Shown: positions 35,655 through 44,676, counted from the stretch's first letter. The stretch: 64,000 bases of DNA from Ilyomonas limi (GCF_005233845.1 NZ_SZQL01000001.1:640158-704157), one strand, 5' to 3'. Numbers and translations: made by a program. Notes: generated from the sequence alone by a model not told the origin.

Positions 35655-35858
35655 ACCGCGAAGGTGCGAAGTAGCCGGAGAATTTTATAAGAGGATAAAT
35701 TAAAAGGTTCCGGATTAAAAGTTTCGAAATCTTTGAGTTTAATTTAGAATTTATTATTGGCTAAGCATCAACGTAATCCCCACCTCACTAATGCAGTTGA
35801 CAAAAGAAAATCATACAAAATCCCGGTTCAGAAACTTAGCGTCTTTTGCCTTTGCGGT
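35655..35858. repeat. Dispersed element pair (copy D and complement)
   Basis: ACCGCGAAGGTGCGAAG at 35655-35671 and the reverse-oriented GCGTCTTTTGCCTTTGCGGT at 35840-35858 bracket about 170 bp between the convergent regulator and dnaX. The words match the element at 29124 and at 2322. Confidence 0.5.
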
Positions 35859-35859
35859 T

Positions 35860-37785
35860 TTAAATAGAATCTATATCCAGCTTTAACCGTTCTTTCAATT
35901 CGCGCACTAACGGGTACTGCGAAGCAATGTACTCAAAGCGCTCGCGGCTGTTCATAGTAAGGAAAGGTGAAATTTCTTGATTGGTATCAACATCATCCGA
36001 TACTACAATCTGAAACTGAATAGCGCGATTGTTAAACGACTGCTGAATACAATCTGCCAACATCATACGCTCCTGCTCTATAAACCTTTGCTGGGTAATA
36101 GCATTCACTGTAATAATAAATTTTGTTTCATGCTCAATCTCCAGCCTGGCAATTTTAAAAGTATTGGCAGCAGAGTGCTTTTGTTGTTCTTCCAGCTTTT
36201 TGGCAAAGCTGTTCCAGCATTCCTGCAGCTTTTGCATTTCCAGCGGTTCGGCTTCCTTTACTTCTTCTATATTATATTGGTCGCCATATTTATCACGCAG
36301 TGCTTCCAATAAGCTCCGCTTTGTTTTGGGATGTGTGGCAATAGCGGTAGTGGTGCTGTAAGCAACAGCAGCTTTTTTTACAGCAGTTACAACTGTTGAC
36401 GGCTTTGGTGCAACATCCTGTTGTATAAACAATTTGGAAGTAGCCTGGAGCTCAGCCGTTTCCTGCACCGGCATATTTACCTGCTTACCATTTACGGATG
36501 GTTGCATCGGCTTTGCCGTGTGCCCATTCGCAGTAACTTGTTCGCCATTATTAGTATTATTAACTGCTTTTGGTTTTGCAGCAGGTGCTGCTTTGGGCTG
36601 AAAAGGTTGTATAGGTTGTACTTTTAGTGCTACCGGCGCATCAACCCGCTTTTTTTTTACTATTTCATTATTTTCTATCGAAAGATCTAAGGCCTGTTGT
36701 AAAAAATTAAGTTTAATGATCGCCATTTCTACATGCAGACGCTTGTTGCGCGCCATTTTGTAGTTTATTTCGGCTTCATTCAAAATATTCAATGCACTCA
36801 CCAAAAAAGAAGCACTAACGCTGTTGGCAGCCTCTATATACCGCTGTTGCATACCTTCCACCACATCGAGCAAAGGCGCCGCTTTAGCATCTTTGCACAC
36901 GAGTACATTACGCAAAAACATCGCAAAGCCATTTAACACCATATCACCTTCAAAACCTTTACGGTTTATTTCATCATACAACAGCATTGCCGTTGCGAGG
37001 TCTTGTTGTAACAGGCTGTTCAGCAGTTTGAAATAGTAGTCTTCATCTAAAATATTCAGGTGCTCCAGCGTGTTTTGGTAGGTTACTTCGCCATTGGTAA
37101 AAGAGACAATTTTATCCAGAATGCTCAGCGCATCACGCATACAACCTTCACTTTTCTGGGCTATCAGCTGCAATGCAGCTTTTTCGGTATCAATACGTTC
37201 TTTACCTGCAATTTCTTCTAAATGTTCAACGGTATCGTTAATGGTAATCCGTTTAAAATCAAATATCTGGCAGCGCGATAAAATGGTGGGAAGTATCTTA
37301 TGCTTTTCTGTTGTTGCCAAAATAAAAATGGCATACGGCGGTGGCTCTTCCAGTGTTTTAAGAAAGGCATTGAACGCGCTTGCACTCAGCATGTGCACTT
37401 CATCTACGATATATACTTTGTATTTGCCCGCTTGTGGTGCAAAACGCACCTGCTCCACCAAGGCGCGTATGTCATCTACCGAGTTGTTGCTCGCAGCATC
37501 CAGCTCGTGAATGTTGAGTGAAGTGCCTTCGTTGAAGCTGCGGCAGGATTGGCATTGATTACACGCTTCACCATCGGGCTGCAGATTTTCGCAGTTGATG
37601 GTTTTGGCAAGAATACGCGCGCAGGTAGTTTTGCCTACACCACGCGGTCCGCAAAAAAGAAATGCATGTGCTAACTGGTGATTGTTAATTGCATTCTTAA
37701 GCGTAGTAGTGATGTGCTGCTGCCCTACAACGGTGCTAAACGTTTGCGGGCGATACTTGCGTGCCGATACGATAAACTTCTCCAT
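35860..37785 (-). CDS. dnaX: DNA polymerase III subunit gamma/tau
   Basis: A 641-residue clamp-loader ATPase. AAA+ domain at about 1-240 with Walker A GPRGVGKTTC, the zinc site CENLQPDGEACNQCQSC, DEVHMLSASAFNAFLKTLEEPP and the sensor region ATTEKHKILPTILSRC. Domain III follows to about 370. The tail (about 370-641) is Pro/Ala/Lys-rich linker then a conserved C-terminal domain (about 510-641). The start at 37785 (MEKFIVSARKYRPQTF) is the conserved one; an upstream in-frame ATG adds 18 residues. No slippery heptanucleotide for a gamma/tau frameshift was identified, and it was not rigorously searched. Confidence 0.96.
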   Translation of the reverse strand: MEKFIVSARKYRPQTFSTVVGQQHITTTLKNAINNHQLAHAFLFCGPRGVGKTTCARILAKTINCENLQPDGEACNQCQSCRSFNEGTSLNIHELDAASNNSVDDIRALVEQVRFAPQAGKYKVYIVDEVHMLSASAFNAFLKTLEEPPPYAIFILATTEKHKILPTILSRCQIFDFKRITINDTVEHLEEIAGKERIDTEKAALQLIAQKSEGCMRDALSILDKIVSFTNGEVTYQNTLEHLNILDEDYYFKLLNSLLQQDLATAMLLYDEINRKGFEGDMVLNGFAMFLRNVLVCKDAKAAPLLDVVEGMQQRYIEAANSVSASFLVSALNILNEAEINYKMARNKRLHVEMAIIKLNFLQQALDLSIENNEIVKKKRVDAPVALKVQPIQPFQPKAAPAAKPKAVNNTNNGEQVTANGHTAKPMQPSVNGKQVNMPVQETAELQATSKLFIQQDVAPKPSTVVTAVKKAAVAYSTTTAIATHPKTKRSLLEALRDKYGDQYNIEEVKEAEPLEMQKLQECWNSFAKKLEEQQKHSAANTFKIARLEIEHETKFIITVNAITQQRFIEQERMMLADCIQQSFNNRAIQFQIVVSDDVDTNQEISPFLTMNSRERFEYIASQYPLVRELKERLKLDIDSI

Positions 37786-38289
37786 AATCCGCCTGCAATT
37801 TAGCGATATACCGGGCAAATCGGGTAAGATGTTTTGCACAAAAGTGCTTTTAATAATGGGTATTTATTGTGAAAAAGAAGATATTTTTTTTATCACTTTT
37901 TTGCTGTAAAATATGTATAAATAAGTGGCAAATTGATAGCGCGTTGAAGCTAAAAATATTCTTTGGCTGTAAAGTGTAAGGATGTTTAGAGATGATTAGG
38001 GTTAACCCATTGATATTCTAATCTATTGGCTTTATCATAGACAATTACTCTTTGCATTTGTTATGCTGACGAAGGAAACATATGTGGATTAAAGGAAAAT
38101 AACTCTTTACATAAGCAATAAGTAATCAACCATTCGCACGTGTTTCGTGCCTCAGCATAGCAAAACAGCCTTTGATAAAATTAAGTTGTATGGGATCAAA
38201 AGGGCATTTTTAAACACAATAATGTATGGAATAATAAAATACCATCTGCTTTTACAAATTTATTTGGCAGAATAAATCGGGATGATTTA
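37786..38289. other. Intergenic region dnaX to the creD cluster
   Basis: About 500 bp, AT-rich, on both sides of divergent promoters. No RNA gene or conserved element recognised apart from the operator-like palindrome at its right end. Confidence 0.4.
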
Positions 38290-38304
38290 CTTTGTAATTC
38301 AAAG
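38290..38304. promoter_or_regulatory. Operator-like palindrome O1 (CTTTGTAATTCAAAG)
   Basis: Arms CTTTG/CAAAG with a 5-nt centre, only 8 nt before the first ATG of the cluster. A nearly identical word with perfect 7-1-7 symmetry precedes creD at 39309-39323. Surroundings also match: TTACTTTG before, GTGCTTTTTA after (the second is GCACTTTTTA). Confidence 0.6.
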
Positions 38305-38312
38305 TGCTTTTT

Positions 38313-38972
38313 ATGGATGAACAATTGCAGCATTTAGATACGCTGAAAGATATAAAAAGAATGATGGAACGCAGCAGCCGTTTTATTAGCCTGAGTGGGT
38401 TAAGCGGTATTGCAGCAGGCGTTTGCGCGTTGGTGGGCGCCTGGCTTGCCAATGGTGTAATAGAGAGCAGCGCGCGATATAGCAATACGCATGAAGTGCG
38501 GGAGTTGCGGCGTACCAGTTTAGATAGCGGTGCTGATTTACAAACGTACCTGGGCAATACATTAATTCAGATAGCACTTGGTGTTTTGATCGCAGCTTTG
38601 GTGCTTGGATTTCTATTTACTTATTTGCGCAGCCGAAAGACCAACACGCCTATCTGGGGTACTACTGCCAAGCGGTTGCTCATTAATGTAAGCATCCCCA
38701 TGATTGTAGGTGGTATTTTTTTGTTGAAACTAATTGATATTGGCAACTATGGACTGGTGGCGCCGGGCTGTCTTATTTTTTACGGCTTAGGTTTGCTAAA
38801 TGCCAGTAAGTACACGCTTGCCGAAGTAAGATATTTGGGATATGCACAAATATTATTAGGCATCATTAGCCTCCAGGTGATGGGAAATGGCTTGTTGTTT
38901 TGGGCATTGGGCTTTGGCGTATTGCATATAGTATATGGTGCTTTTATGTGGTGGAAGTACGAAAGAAGCTGA
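38313..38972 (+). CDS. Multi-TM membrane protein linked to winged-helix regulator and CreD
   Basis: A 219-residue protein with five or six predicted membrane segments (about 28-48, 89-109, 128-148, 152-172, 183-210) after an amphipathic N-terminus (LQHLDTLKDIKRMMERSSRF). No known enzymatic motif. The ATG at 38313 is preferred to a GTG three codons earlier. Its stop is 20 nt before the next gene's start, so it and the winged-helix regulator are likely co-transcribed. Proteins of this type are commonly found next to small HTH regulators in Bacteroidota; function unknown. Confidence 0.75.
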   Translation: MDEQLQHLDTLKDIKRMMERSSRFISLSGLSGIAAGVCALVGAWLANGVIESSARYSNTHEVRELRRTSLDSGADLQTYLGNTLIQIALGVLIAALVLGFLFTYLRSRKTNTPIWGTTAKRLLINVSIPMIVGGIFLLKLIDIGNYGLVAPGCLIFYGLGLLNASKYTLAEVRYLGYAQILLGIISLQVMGNGLLFWALGFGVLHIVYGAFMWWKYERS

Positions 38973-38992
38973 AGCAGTTAATACAAGAACGC

Positions 38993-39292
38993 ATGAAGAA
39001 TCCTATTGAGAAATTAAATAAAGTGTTTGACAGCCGTATTCGCCTGGGCATTATGAGTGCCTTAATGGTGAATGAGGAGGTGAATTATAATGCTTTAAAA
39101 GAATTGATGGAAGTAACCGATGGCAACCTGGCCAGTCATTTAAAAACACTGGAGGAAAACGGATATATCAAGACGAGTAAAAACTTTATCGGACGTAAGA
39201 CTAATACAACTTATACCGTAACGAAAGCTGGTGAAAAAGCTTTCAAAGAGCACATCAGTGCGCTTGAAAAAATGATCAAATTGTTAGGATAA
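38993..39292 (+). CDS. Winged-helix transcriptional regulator (HTH_34/MarR-like)
   Basis: A 99-residue DNA-binding protein. RIRLGIMSALMVNEEVNYNALKELMEVTDGNLASHLKTLEENGYIKTSK is the helix-turn-helix with a wing of GRKTNTTYTVTKAGEKAFKEH. It is compact with no ligand domain. The ATG at 38993 was selected because the family N-terminus begins at this point; upstream in-frame codons overlap the preceding gene. It most likely binds the two palindromes at 38290 and 39309 and regulates both this operon and creD. Confidence 0.88.
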   Translation: MKNPIEKLNKVFDSRIRLGIMSALMVNEEVNYNALKELMEVTDGNLASHLKTLEENGYIKTSKNFIGRKTNTTYTVTKAGEKAFKEHISALEKMIKLLG

Positions 39293-39308
39293 TTTTTTTG
39301 TACTTATA

Positions 39309-39323
39309 CTTTGTAATACAAAG
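39309..39323. promoter_or_regulatory. Operator-like palindrome O2 (CTTTGTAATACAAAG)
   Basis: Perfect palindrome with 7-bp arms and one central A, 14 nt before the creD ATG. It is the second copy of the site at 38290 and shares flanks with it. Confidence 0.7.
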
Positions 39324-39337
39324 CACTTTTTAAAATT

Positions 39338-41194
39338 ATGAATACAACAAAATACACCGACTCGAATATTGCTACAAGACTGTGGCTGAGTACAGCAGCA
39401 GTATTTGCAGCAGGCGCTTTCATTTACTCTTTATTCAACGGCGAGCTACAGGTAGCAGTGATATTTATCACACTTGGGTTTGTAGTTGCTTGTGCAGGCA
39501 GTTTACCGGCTTATCTCGTTTTATACAAGGTTGTAAAACCTATCATGCAGAGAACGATAAGCTTGCAGCAAAAGTTTACACTGCTGGCTGTTACCTGTTT
39601 TCTCATCACACTTGGATATGCATTTTTGCCGGCTTGCTCCGAACTAAACGCTTATAACAATAGCTATAACTGGCAGCAATTCTTTGAAGCACTTGGCGCT
39701 ATCTCCGGAGTGCTATTCGCCGCCTCTATTGCAGCCATTTACCTAAACCGCAAAGCAATCAGCAGTTATTTCTCGCAAGATATTTATACATCACCGCCAA
39801 CTTATTCATCTATTCAACCAAATACAATCAACATGGAACAGTACGGACAAACAGTTCTGGAAACTAAACCTACAGCACAAAGTGTGCAGAACAAAATTCT
39901 TATTAAAGCCGGCGTTACAGCAGCACTGATATTGCTGATGCTGATACCCGTTTCTTTTATTCAAAACCTTATAACCGAACGGCAGAAAAGACAAGAAACA
40001 ATTGTAAAAGAAGTAAGCAGCAAATGGGCTTCGGCACAAACAATTACTACACCTTATATAGTAATACCTTATTATACAGATTCAATATCCGAAAACAGTA
40101 AACGCAACTTAATACTATTGCCTGATAACCTGAATGTAAAGAGTAATGTACTGCCTGTGGAAAGAGCCCGCTCCATTTATAATGTATTATTATACAGAAG
40201 CGGGATTGATATAAGTGGTAATTTTCATTTTTCGCTGCCTAAAGAGATAGATGCAGCTAAACTTTTGCTAAGTGAAGCGCAGTTGTGTGTAGGTATCAGT
40301 GATTTTAAAGGTATTGAGCAGCAGGTAACTGCCCGCGTAGGCAATACAGATGTGGTGATGACACCAGGTTTGCCCGTAAGTCTTGATACGAATGGACTGG
40401 CAGCACCGCTTGCACTTAATGCAGGAGACCTTGCCAGCAACACTCCTTTCAGCATGTCTTTACACATAAAAGGCAGCAAACAACTTCATTTTATACCACT
40501 TAGTACCAACAGCAATTTTGAAGTAGCCTCACCATGGCAAAATCCTTCTTTTGATGGCAGTGTAATACCGGTAGATAAAAATGCCGGAAACAATAATACA
40601 GGGTTCAATGCCCGCTGGAGCTTCAACAGCGCCAACCTTCCGTTTACCAATGTACTGCTGGGTAAAGCTATTAAACCGTATGATGACCTTGCTTTTGGCG
40701 TGAGCCTTGTGCAGCCTGCCGACCAGTATGCCAAGACCATGCGGAGTGTGAAATATGCTATCCTTATTATCGGGCTTACGTTTGCCTTATTCTTTATTAT
40801 TGAACTGCTGCAGCGCCAGCCGGTGCACCCGGTGCAATATGTTTTGGTGGGACTTGCCCTGGTGATTTTTTATTCCTTATTAGTTTCTATCAGCGAGTTC
40901 ATCCTGTTTAGCCATGCGTATTTCATAGCGGCATCTGCTACTGTAGTACTCATTGCGCTTTATACAAAAAGCCATTTCAAAAGTTGGAAAACAGCGGGTA
41001 TTTTCTTTGGCATTCTTGCAGGATTATATGCCTTCATTTATGTATTAATCAGTTTGGAAGATACTGCACTGCTGGTAGGTAGCATTGCCCTGTTTGTAGT
41101 GTTAGCCATTGTAATGTATGCCAGCCGGAAAATCAACTGGTACAGACCTGCTCTTGTACAAGACAGTAATCAGCTTACAGCGCCAGCCGTGTAA
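39338..41194 (+). CDS. creD: CreD-like inner-membrane protein with extra N-terminal membrane domain
   Basis: A 618-residue membrane protein. The C-terminal two thirds (about 190-600) match CreD (PF06123): first TM at about 193-212 (AALILLMLIPVSF), QNLITERQKRQETIVKEVSSKWASAQ, a long periplasmic region (about 240-460), then about five TM segments (465-600). The first 140 residues form an added domain with about four TM helices (about 14-34, 40-62, 80-100, 113-135), which standard CreD (about 450 residues) lacks. In E. coli creD is driven by CreBC; here the regulator is the adjacent winged helix. Role in envelope stress is inferred. Confidence 0.85.
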   Translation: MNTTKYTDSNIATRLWLSTAAVFAAGAFIYSLFNGELQVAVIFITLGFVVACAGSLPAYLVLYKVVKPIMQRTISLQQKFTLLAVTCFLITLGYAFLPACSELNAYNNSYNWQQFFEALGAISGVLFAASIAAIYLNRKAISSYFSQDIYTSPPTYSSIQPNTINMEQYGQTVLETKPTAQSVQNKILIKAGVTAALILLMLIPVSFIQNLITERQKRQETIVKEVSSKWASAQTITTPYIVIPYYTDSISENSKRNLILLPDNLNVKSNVLPVERARSIYNVLLYRSGIDISGNFHFSLPKEIDAAKLLLSEAQLCVGISDFKGIEQQVTARVGNTDVVMTPGLPVSLDTNGLAAPLALNAGDLASNTPFSMSLHIKGSKQLHFIPLSTNSNFEVASPWQNPSFDGSVIPVDKNAGNNNTGFNARWSFNSANLPFTNVLLGKAIKPYDDLAFGVSLVQPADQYAKTMRSVKYAILIIGLTFALFFIIELLQRQPVHPVQYVLVGLALVIFYSLLVSISEFILFSHAYFIAASATVVLIALYTKSHFKSWKTAGIFFGILAGLYAFIYVLISLEDTALLVGSIALFVVLAIVMYASRKINWYRPALVQDSNQLTAPAV

Positions 41195-41247
41195 ACAAAA
41201 AGGCATGTTTTATTGTTCGTTTTACCGGAGTTTAAATCAGCCATTAT

Positions 41248-41787
41248 ATGAAATCATATATCATCACCCATCTTGCTACAGCAGTGCTGTTTGGATTAAT
41301 TGTATTGCTGATATATGCTGCTGTGCAGCAAACATACCGCACTGCTGCCCGTAACCCGCAAACAGAGCTGGCGCGAAATACTCCTAATGGCATTAAGTAT
41401 AGCCGTACTTACTATTTTATTTCGGACAGTGGTGTGGATGCACAACAAAGTTCTGGCACTTTCAGGCAGTTGTATAACCAGAATGGCCAGCTTATTTATT
41501 CCGGCGGCACTATTAAGGGCAAAGCACCACACAGCACAGAACATGTTTTGAATAATGCAAAGTATTGTACTGAAAGTGCAGTGACCGGGAAGCGCCCAAC
41601 TGATACAGAATCAACTGATATAGCAGCATACACTACTATGCCTGATATCGCTTTTGTAGTAGTTACCCGCTCGTTGCATGTGGCAGAAAACTTCGAAATC
41701 CGGTTAATTACAATGATTATCCTCTTCTGGGCGGTTGGATGTGGAATCATAGCAATGCACTGGCTTGTTCAAAAGAATATAAAATAA
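41248..41787 (+). CDS. Two-TM membrane protein of unknown function
   Basis: A 179-residue protein with a membrane segment near each end (about 7-28 and 152-173) and a soluble loop between, presumably extracytoplasmic, with GTFRQLYNQNGQLIYSGGTI-like beta content. No family is recognised. It lies 53 bp after creD on the same strand and 6 bp before the ferritin-like gene. Confidence 0.7.
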   Translation: MKSYIITHLATAVLFGLIVLLIYAAVQQTYRTAARNPQTELARNTPNGIKYSRTYYFISDSGVDAQQSSGTFRQLYNQNGQLIYSGGTIKGKAPHSTEHVLNNAKYCTESAVTGKRPTDTESTDIAAYTTMPDIAFVVVTRSLHVAENFEIRLITMIILFWAVGCGIIAMHWLVQKNIK

Positions 41788-41793
41788 ACAATT

Positions 41794-42648
41794 ATGACGT
41801 ATAGTTTCAGCAGGCATTTTTATCATACTTCAAATCATCAATCCATACCATCTACCATGAACACAAGTTACAAGTGGGTATTGCATTTTACCCAAAATAG
41901 TACAAAGCAGCGCATCAACTGGAGCACTGCTCCATGTATCACTGCAGCAGAAAAAAAAGCTATTCTTCATTCATTGCAAGCCTGGCAATTAGGTGAAACA
42001 TCTGATGGCAGCCAGTTGCTTTGTGCCGCCACAAAATATGCAACCGCTATTGGTGAACCTTCTTATATAGATGCTATTGCTTTATTTATAAAAGAAGAAC
42101 AAAAGCATGGTAATAATCTGGGTAAATATTTAGATATTATTGGTGAGCAGCGGATAGCGCGCAACTGGGGTGATACTTTGTTTAGAACAATTCGTCATAT
42201 TAATCTTAGTATGGAATGGTGGACGCTGGCAGTAATAACAGTAGAGAGCGTTGCGCAAGTGTTTTATCAGTGCCTGAAGGATGCTGCTAACTGTCCGCTG
42301 CTAAGGCAAGTATGCACCGATATATTGATTGATGAAGCCTTTCATATAGACTTTCAGGTGGAGCGTATGAATATTATTTATAACAGCAAATCAATTGGTA
42401 TGAAATGGTTGCGCAGGCAGTTTTATAAGTTATTTTATTTCGCTACGATTTTTATTGTATGGATGGCGCATAAAAAGGTATTTAAAGCTGGTGGAAATAA
42501 CTTTAACCAATACCTACGCAAAATGAAACTGAAGTATAAGAAAACATTGGGTAAGTTAGGCATGAAGCCAGTTATTAATACTGCTAAACCTGCGGGTATA
42601 AAACGGATCGGTAACCTTTCCACTTACTTAAAATCGGTTATGAATTAA
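41794..42648 (+). CDS. Ferritin-like domain protein
   Basis: A 284-residue helical protein. Helices include FIKEEQKHGNNLGKYLD (E and H pair), ITVESVAQVFYQ, and LIDEAFHIDFQVERM (DEAFH), giving E-x-x-H-type ligands at positions expected of a diiron four-helix bundle. This points to a ferritin-like oxidoreductase or carrier. A hydrophobic segment (about 213-230) follows, then a basic C-terminus. ATG at 41794 is behind an A-rich leader; an alternative ATG is at 41857. It overlaps no gene and is part of the creD cluster. Substrate unknown. Confidence 0.7.
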   Translation: MTYSFSRHFYHTSNHQSIPSTMNTSYKWVLHFTQNSTKQRINWSTAPCITAAEKKAILHSLQAWQLGETSDGSQLLCAATKYATAIGEPSYIDAIALFIKEEQKHGNNLGKYLDIIGEQRIARNWGDTLFRTIRHINLSMEWWTLAVITVESVAQVFYQCLKDAANCPLLRQVCTDILIDEAFHIDFQVERMNIIYNSKSIGMKWLRRQFYKLFYFATIFIVWMAHKKVFKAGGNNFNQYLRKMKLKYKKTLGKLGMKPVINTAKPAGIKRIGNLSTYLKSVMN

Positions 42649-42680
42649 GTTGTTGTTGACAATCTTATGTTATTTTAATC

Positions 42681-43055
42681 ATGTACAAAAGACAAACAAT
42701 TTTTAGTGCATTCAAACATGCATTTAATGGCTTGTGGTATTTCTTCCTGCACGAGCGGAATGGCAAAGTTCAATGTTTAGCTGCTGCAATGGCTATTGGC
42801 GGTGGCTGGCTGCTAACGATTAGCCCTGCACAATGGATTTGTATTTTATTGTGTATAGGCGCTGTGCTCTCGCTGGAGATGATGAACAGTGCTTTGGAAA
42901 AACTGTGTGATGTAGTGCATGGAGACTATCATCCTGCCATAAAAATAGTAAAAGATATAGCTGCAGGTGCAGTGCTGTGGGTATCGGTAATGAGTATAGC
43001 TATTGGCTGTTTTATTTATATTCCTAAAATCATTGTATTATGTTCAGGCAATTAA
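42681..43055 (+). CDS. DgkA-like diacylglycerol/undecaprenol kinase
   Basis: A 124-residue integral membrane kinase of the DgkA family. It phosphorylates diacylglycerol or undecaprenol. Visible marks are HAFNGLWYFFLHERNGKVQ, the catalytic EMMNSALEKLCDVV motif (E residues near 73-80) and KDIAAGAVLW (about 95-104), with three TM helices. It overlaps the next gene by 16 bp, showing translational coupling. Confidence 0.9.
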   Translation: MYKRQTIFSAFKHAFNGLWYFFLHERNGKVQCLAAAMAIGGGWLLTISPAQWICILLCIGAVLSLEMMNSALEKLCDVVHGDYHPAIKIVKDIAAGAVLWVSVMSIAIGCFIYIPKIIVLCSGN

Positions 43056-43699
43056 CACCATTAGAAAGAATATTACTTATTTCTATTGGTTTTACCTTAG
43101 GCTTATTAGTTGCAAGATTCCTGTTTACAGGCGATTTTACTTATTTCTTTTATCCGTGGAATTTATTTTTAGCCATCCTGCCTTACTTGTTTTCGCGCAG
43201 GCTTAAACATGCTCAGAACAATATTAAAGGCTGGCTGCTAATAGCCGGCTGGCTCTTGTTTTTTCCAAATGCACCTTACTTAATCACCGATGTTTTTCAC
43301 TTTCAGGAAAGACAGCCGGTGCCACAATGGTACGATCTGATATTGGTAGTCTCCGGGGCATGGAACGGGTTGATGCTCGGTATTATATCTCTGATGCAGG
43401 TTGAACAGTTCTTGCGCTTGTATATCCGGCCAAAGATAGTGCAGCTTTCGTGTGTGTTGTTTGCATTGCTATGCGGGTATGGCGTATATGTTGGCAGGTA
43501 CTGGCGGTTTAATAGCTGGGATGTTGTAGCACAGCCTCAAACACTTTTTAAAGCATCGGCACGCAGCATCATCAATCCGCATCACAATATACAGTTATGA
43601 GCTTTTACCATTGTTTTTGCAACATTATTTTATACTGTTTATCTTACGTTAAAGCAGTTAATGTTTTTGAATAATGAGTTAAATGTAAAAAAACAGTAA
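43040..43699 (+). pseudogene. DUF1361 membrane protein interrupted by in-frame TGA
   Basis: The open frame runs 186 codons (RLTPLERILLISIGF..., LLFFPNAPYLITDVFHF, YGVYVGRYWRFNSWDV) and stops at TGA 43598-43600 after HNIQL. Reading through in the same frame gives 32 more codons with the hydrophobic stretch AFTIVFATLFYTVYLTLKQL, ending at TAA (43697-43699). DUF1361 proteins are usually 210-230 residues with a final TM segment at this place, often preceded by Trp; so TGG to TGA is the likely change. The truncated protein would lose its last helix. It overlaps dgkA's end. Confidence 0.75.
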
Positions 43700-43756
43700 A
43701 CGAGAACAATTAGGTAAATGTTAAGGGTTGAAGTGTATAATTAACAATTAAAAATA

Positions 43757-43787
43757 AAAAAGCAGGAGTTAATTACTCCTGCTTTTT
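43757..43787. terminator. Bidirectional terminator before trxA
   Basis: 12-bp stem AAAAAGCAGGAG (43757-43768) with 43776-43787 and a 7-nt loop, between convergent units. Confidence 0.85.
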
Positions 43788-43809
43788 AACGATTAATCCA
43801 GTACAACAA

Positions 43810-44127
43810 CTATAAATGAGCTGCAATTTTTTTGTCCAATACCGATTTAGGTACAGCGCCTATTTGCTTATCTACTACTTTTCCGCCTTTTATAAATAAA
43901 ATAGCCGGTATAGAAGTAATGCCATAGTTAACGCTGAGGTCGGGGTTTTGATCTACATTTACCTTACCCACGTTTATGCGACCGTCATATTCTTTTGAGA
44001 GTTCTTCGATAACGGGACCAATTGCGCGGCAGGGACCACACCATTCTGCCCAAAAATCCACCACTGTTAATTTATCGCTTTCCAGCACCTGTGTCTGAAA
44101 ATTGGAATCAGTTAATTCTAAAGCCAT
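43810..44127 (-). CDS. trxA: Thioredoxin
   Basis: A 105-residue cytoplasmic disulfide reductase. The active site is WAEWCGPCR (C30, C33) with the cis-proline in ITSIPAILFIKGG (about 70-78). Length and all key residues are typical. Single gene, reading away from the response regulator and towards the shared terminator. Confidence 0.97.
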   Translation of the reverse strand: MALELTDSNFQTQVLESDKLTVVDFWAEWCGPCRAIGPVIEELSKEYDGRINVGKVNVDQNPDLSVNYGITSIPAILFIKGGKVVDKQIGAVPKSVLDKKIAAHL

Positions 44128-44223
44128 AATTGAAATTATTTAATAGTTAATGAGTTTGCAAAGATAATTCCAAAGCTTCTGCAGTGCAGAAATGGCTGGT
44201 TATGCCGACAATATATGATGAAT

Positions 44224-44676
44224 TTATGACAGTAATGCCTGTCTTGCCAAAAATTCCAGCTTGTGATTGGCATCTATTAACCTGCCGGTAAGGTCGCGGT
44301 TTTCTTTGCGCAACATATATACTTCGTATGCCTTTTCTATGAAAATGCGTATTTCTTCTTCGTGCCAGGGCTTGGTAAGGTATTTGTACACCTGGCCTCG
44401 GTTGATAGCATCCACTACCGCAGAAATATCGGTATAGCCGGTTATTAATATACGTATTGGATCGGGGAATTCTTCTATAATGGATTCAAAGAATTCTATG
44501 CCGGTCATCCTGGGCATGCGCTGATCACTAAGAATAACATGAATAGTTTCCCGTTCAATAATTTGTCTGCCTTCTTCGGCCGACTCGCAAACGTATACAT
44601 TAAATAGCCTGCGAAAAGATGCTTTGAAGGCAATAAGATTATGCCGCTCATCATCTATGTACAATACATTAATCAT
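44224..44676 (-). CDS. Receiver-domain response regulator with short C-terminal tail
   Basis: A 150-residue receiver protein: acidic pair D8-D9 in YIDDERHN, phosphoacceptor D51 in SDQRMPRMTG, K near 104 in LTKPWHEEE. After about residue 122 a short coiled tail (RDLTGRLIDANHKLEF). It shares a distinctive ILYVDDESRN / AFKASFRR block with the receiver of the hybrid kinase at 49696, marking them as paralogues. It is divergent from the acyltransferase-like gene at 44894. Possible role: terminal phospho-acceptor. Confidence 0.85.
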   Translation of the reverse strand: MINVLYIDDERHNLIAFKASFRRLFNVYVCESAEEGRQIIERETIHVILSDQRMPRMTGIEFFESIIEEFPDPIRILITGYTDISAVVDAINRGQVYKYLTKPWHEEEIRIFIEKAYEVYMLRKENRDLTGRLIDANHKLEFLARQALLS

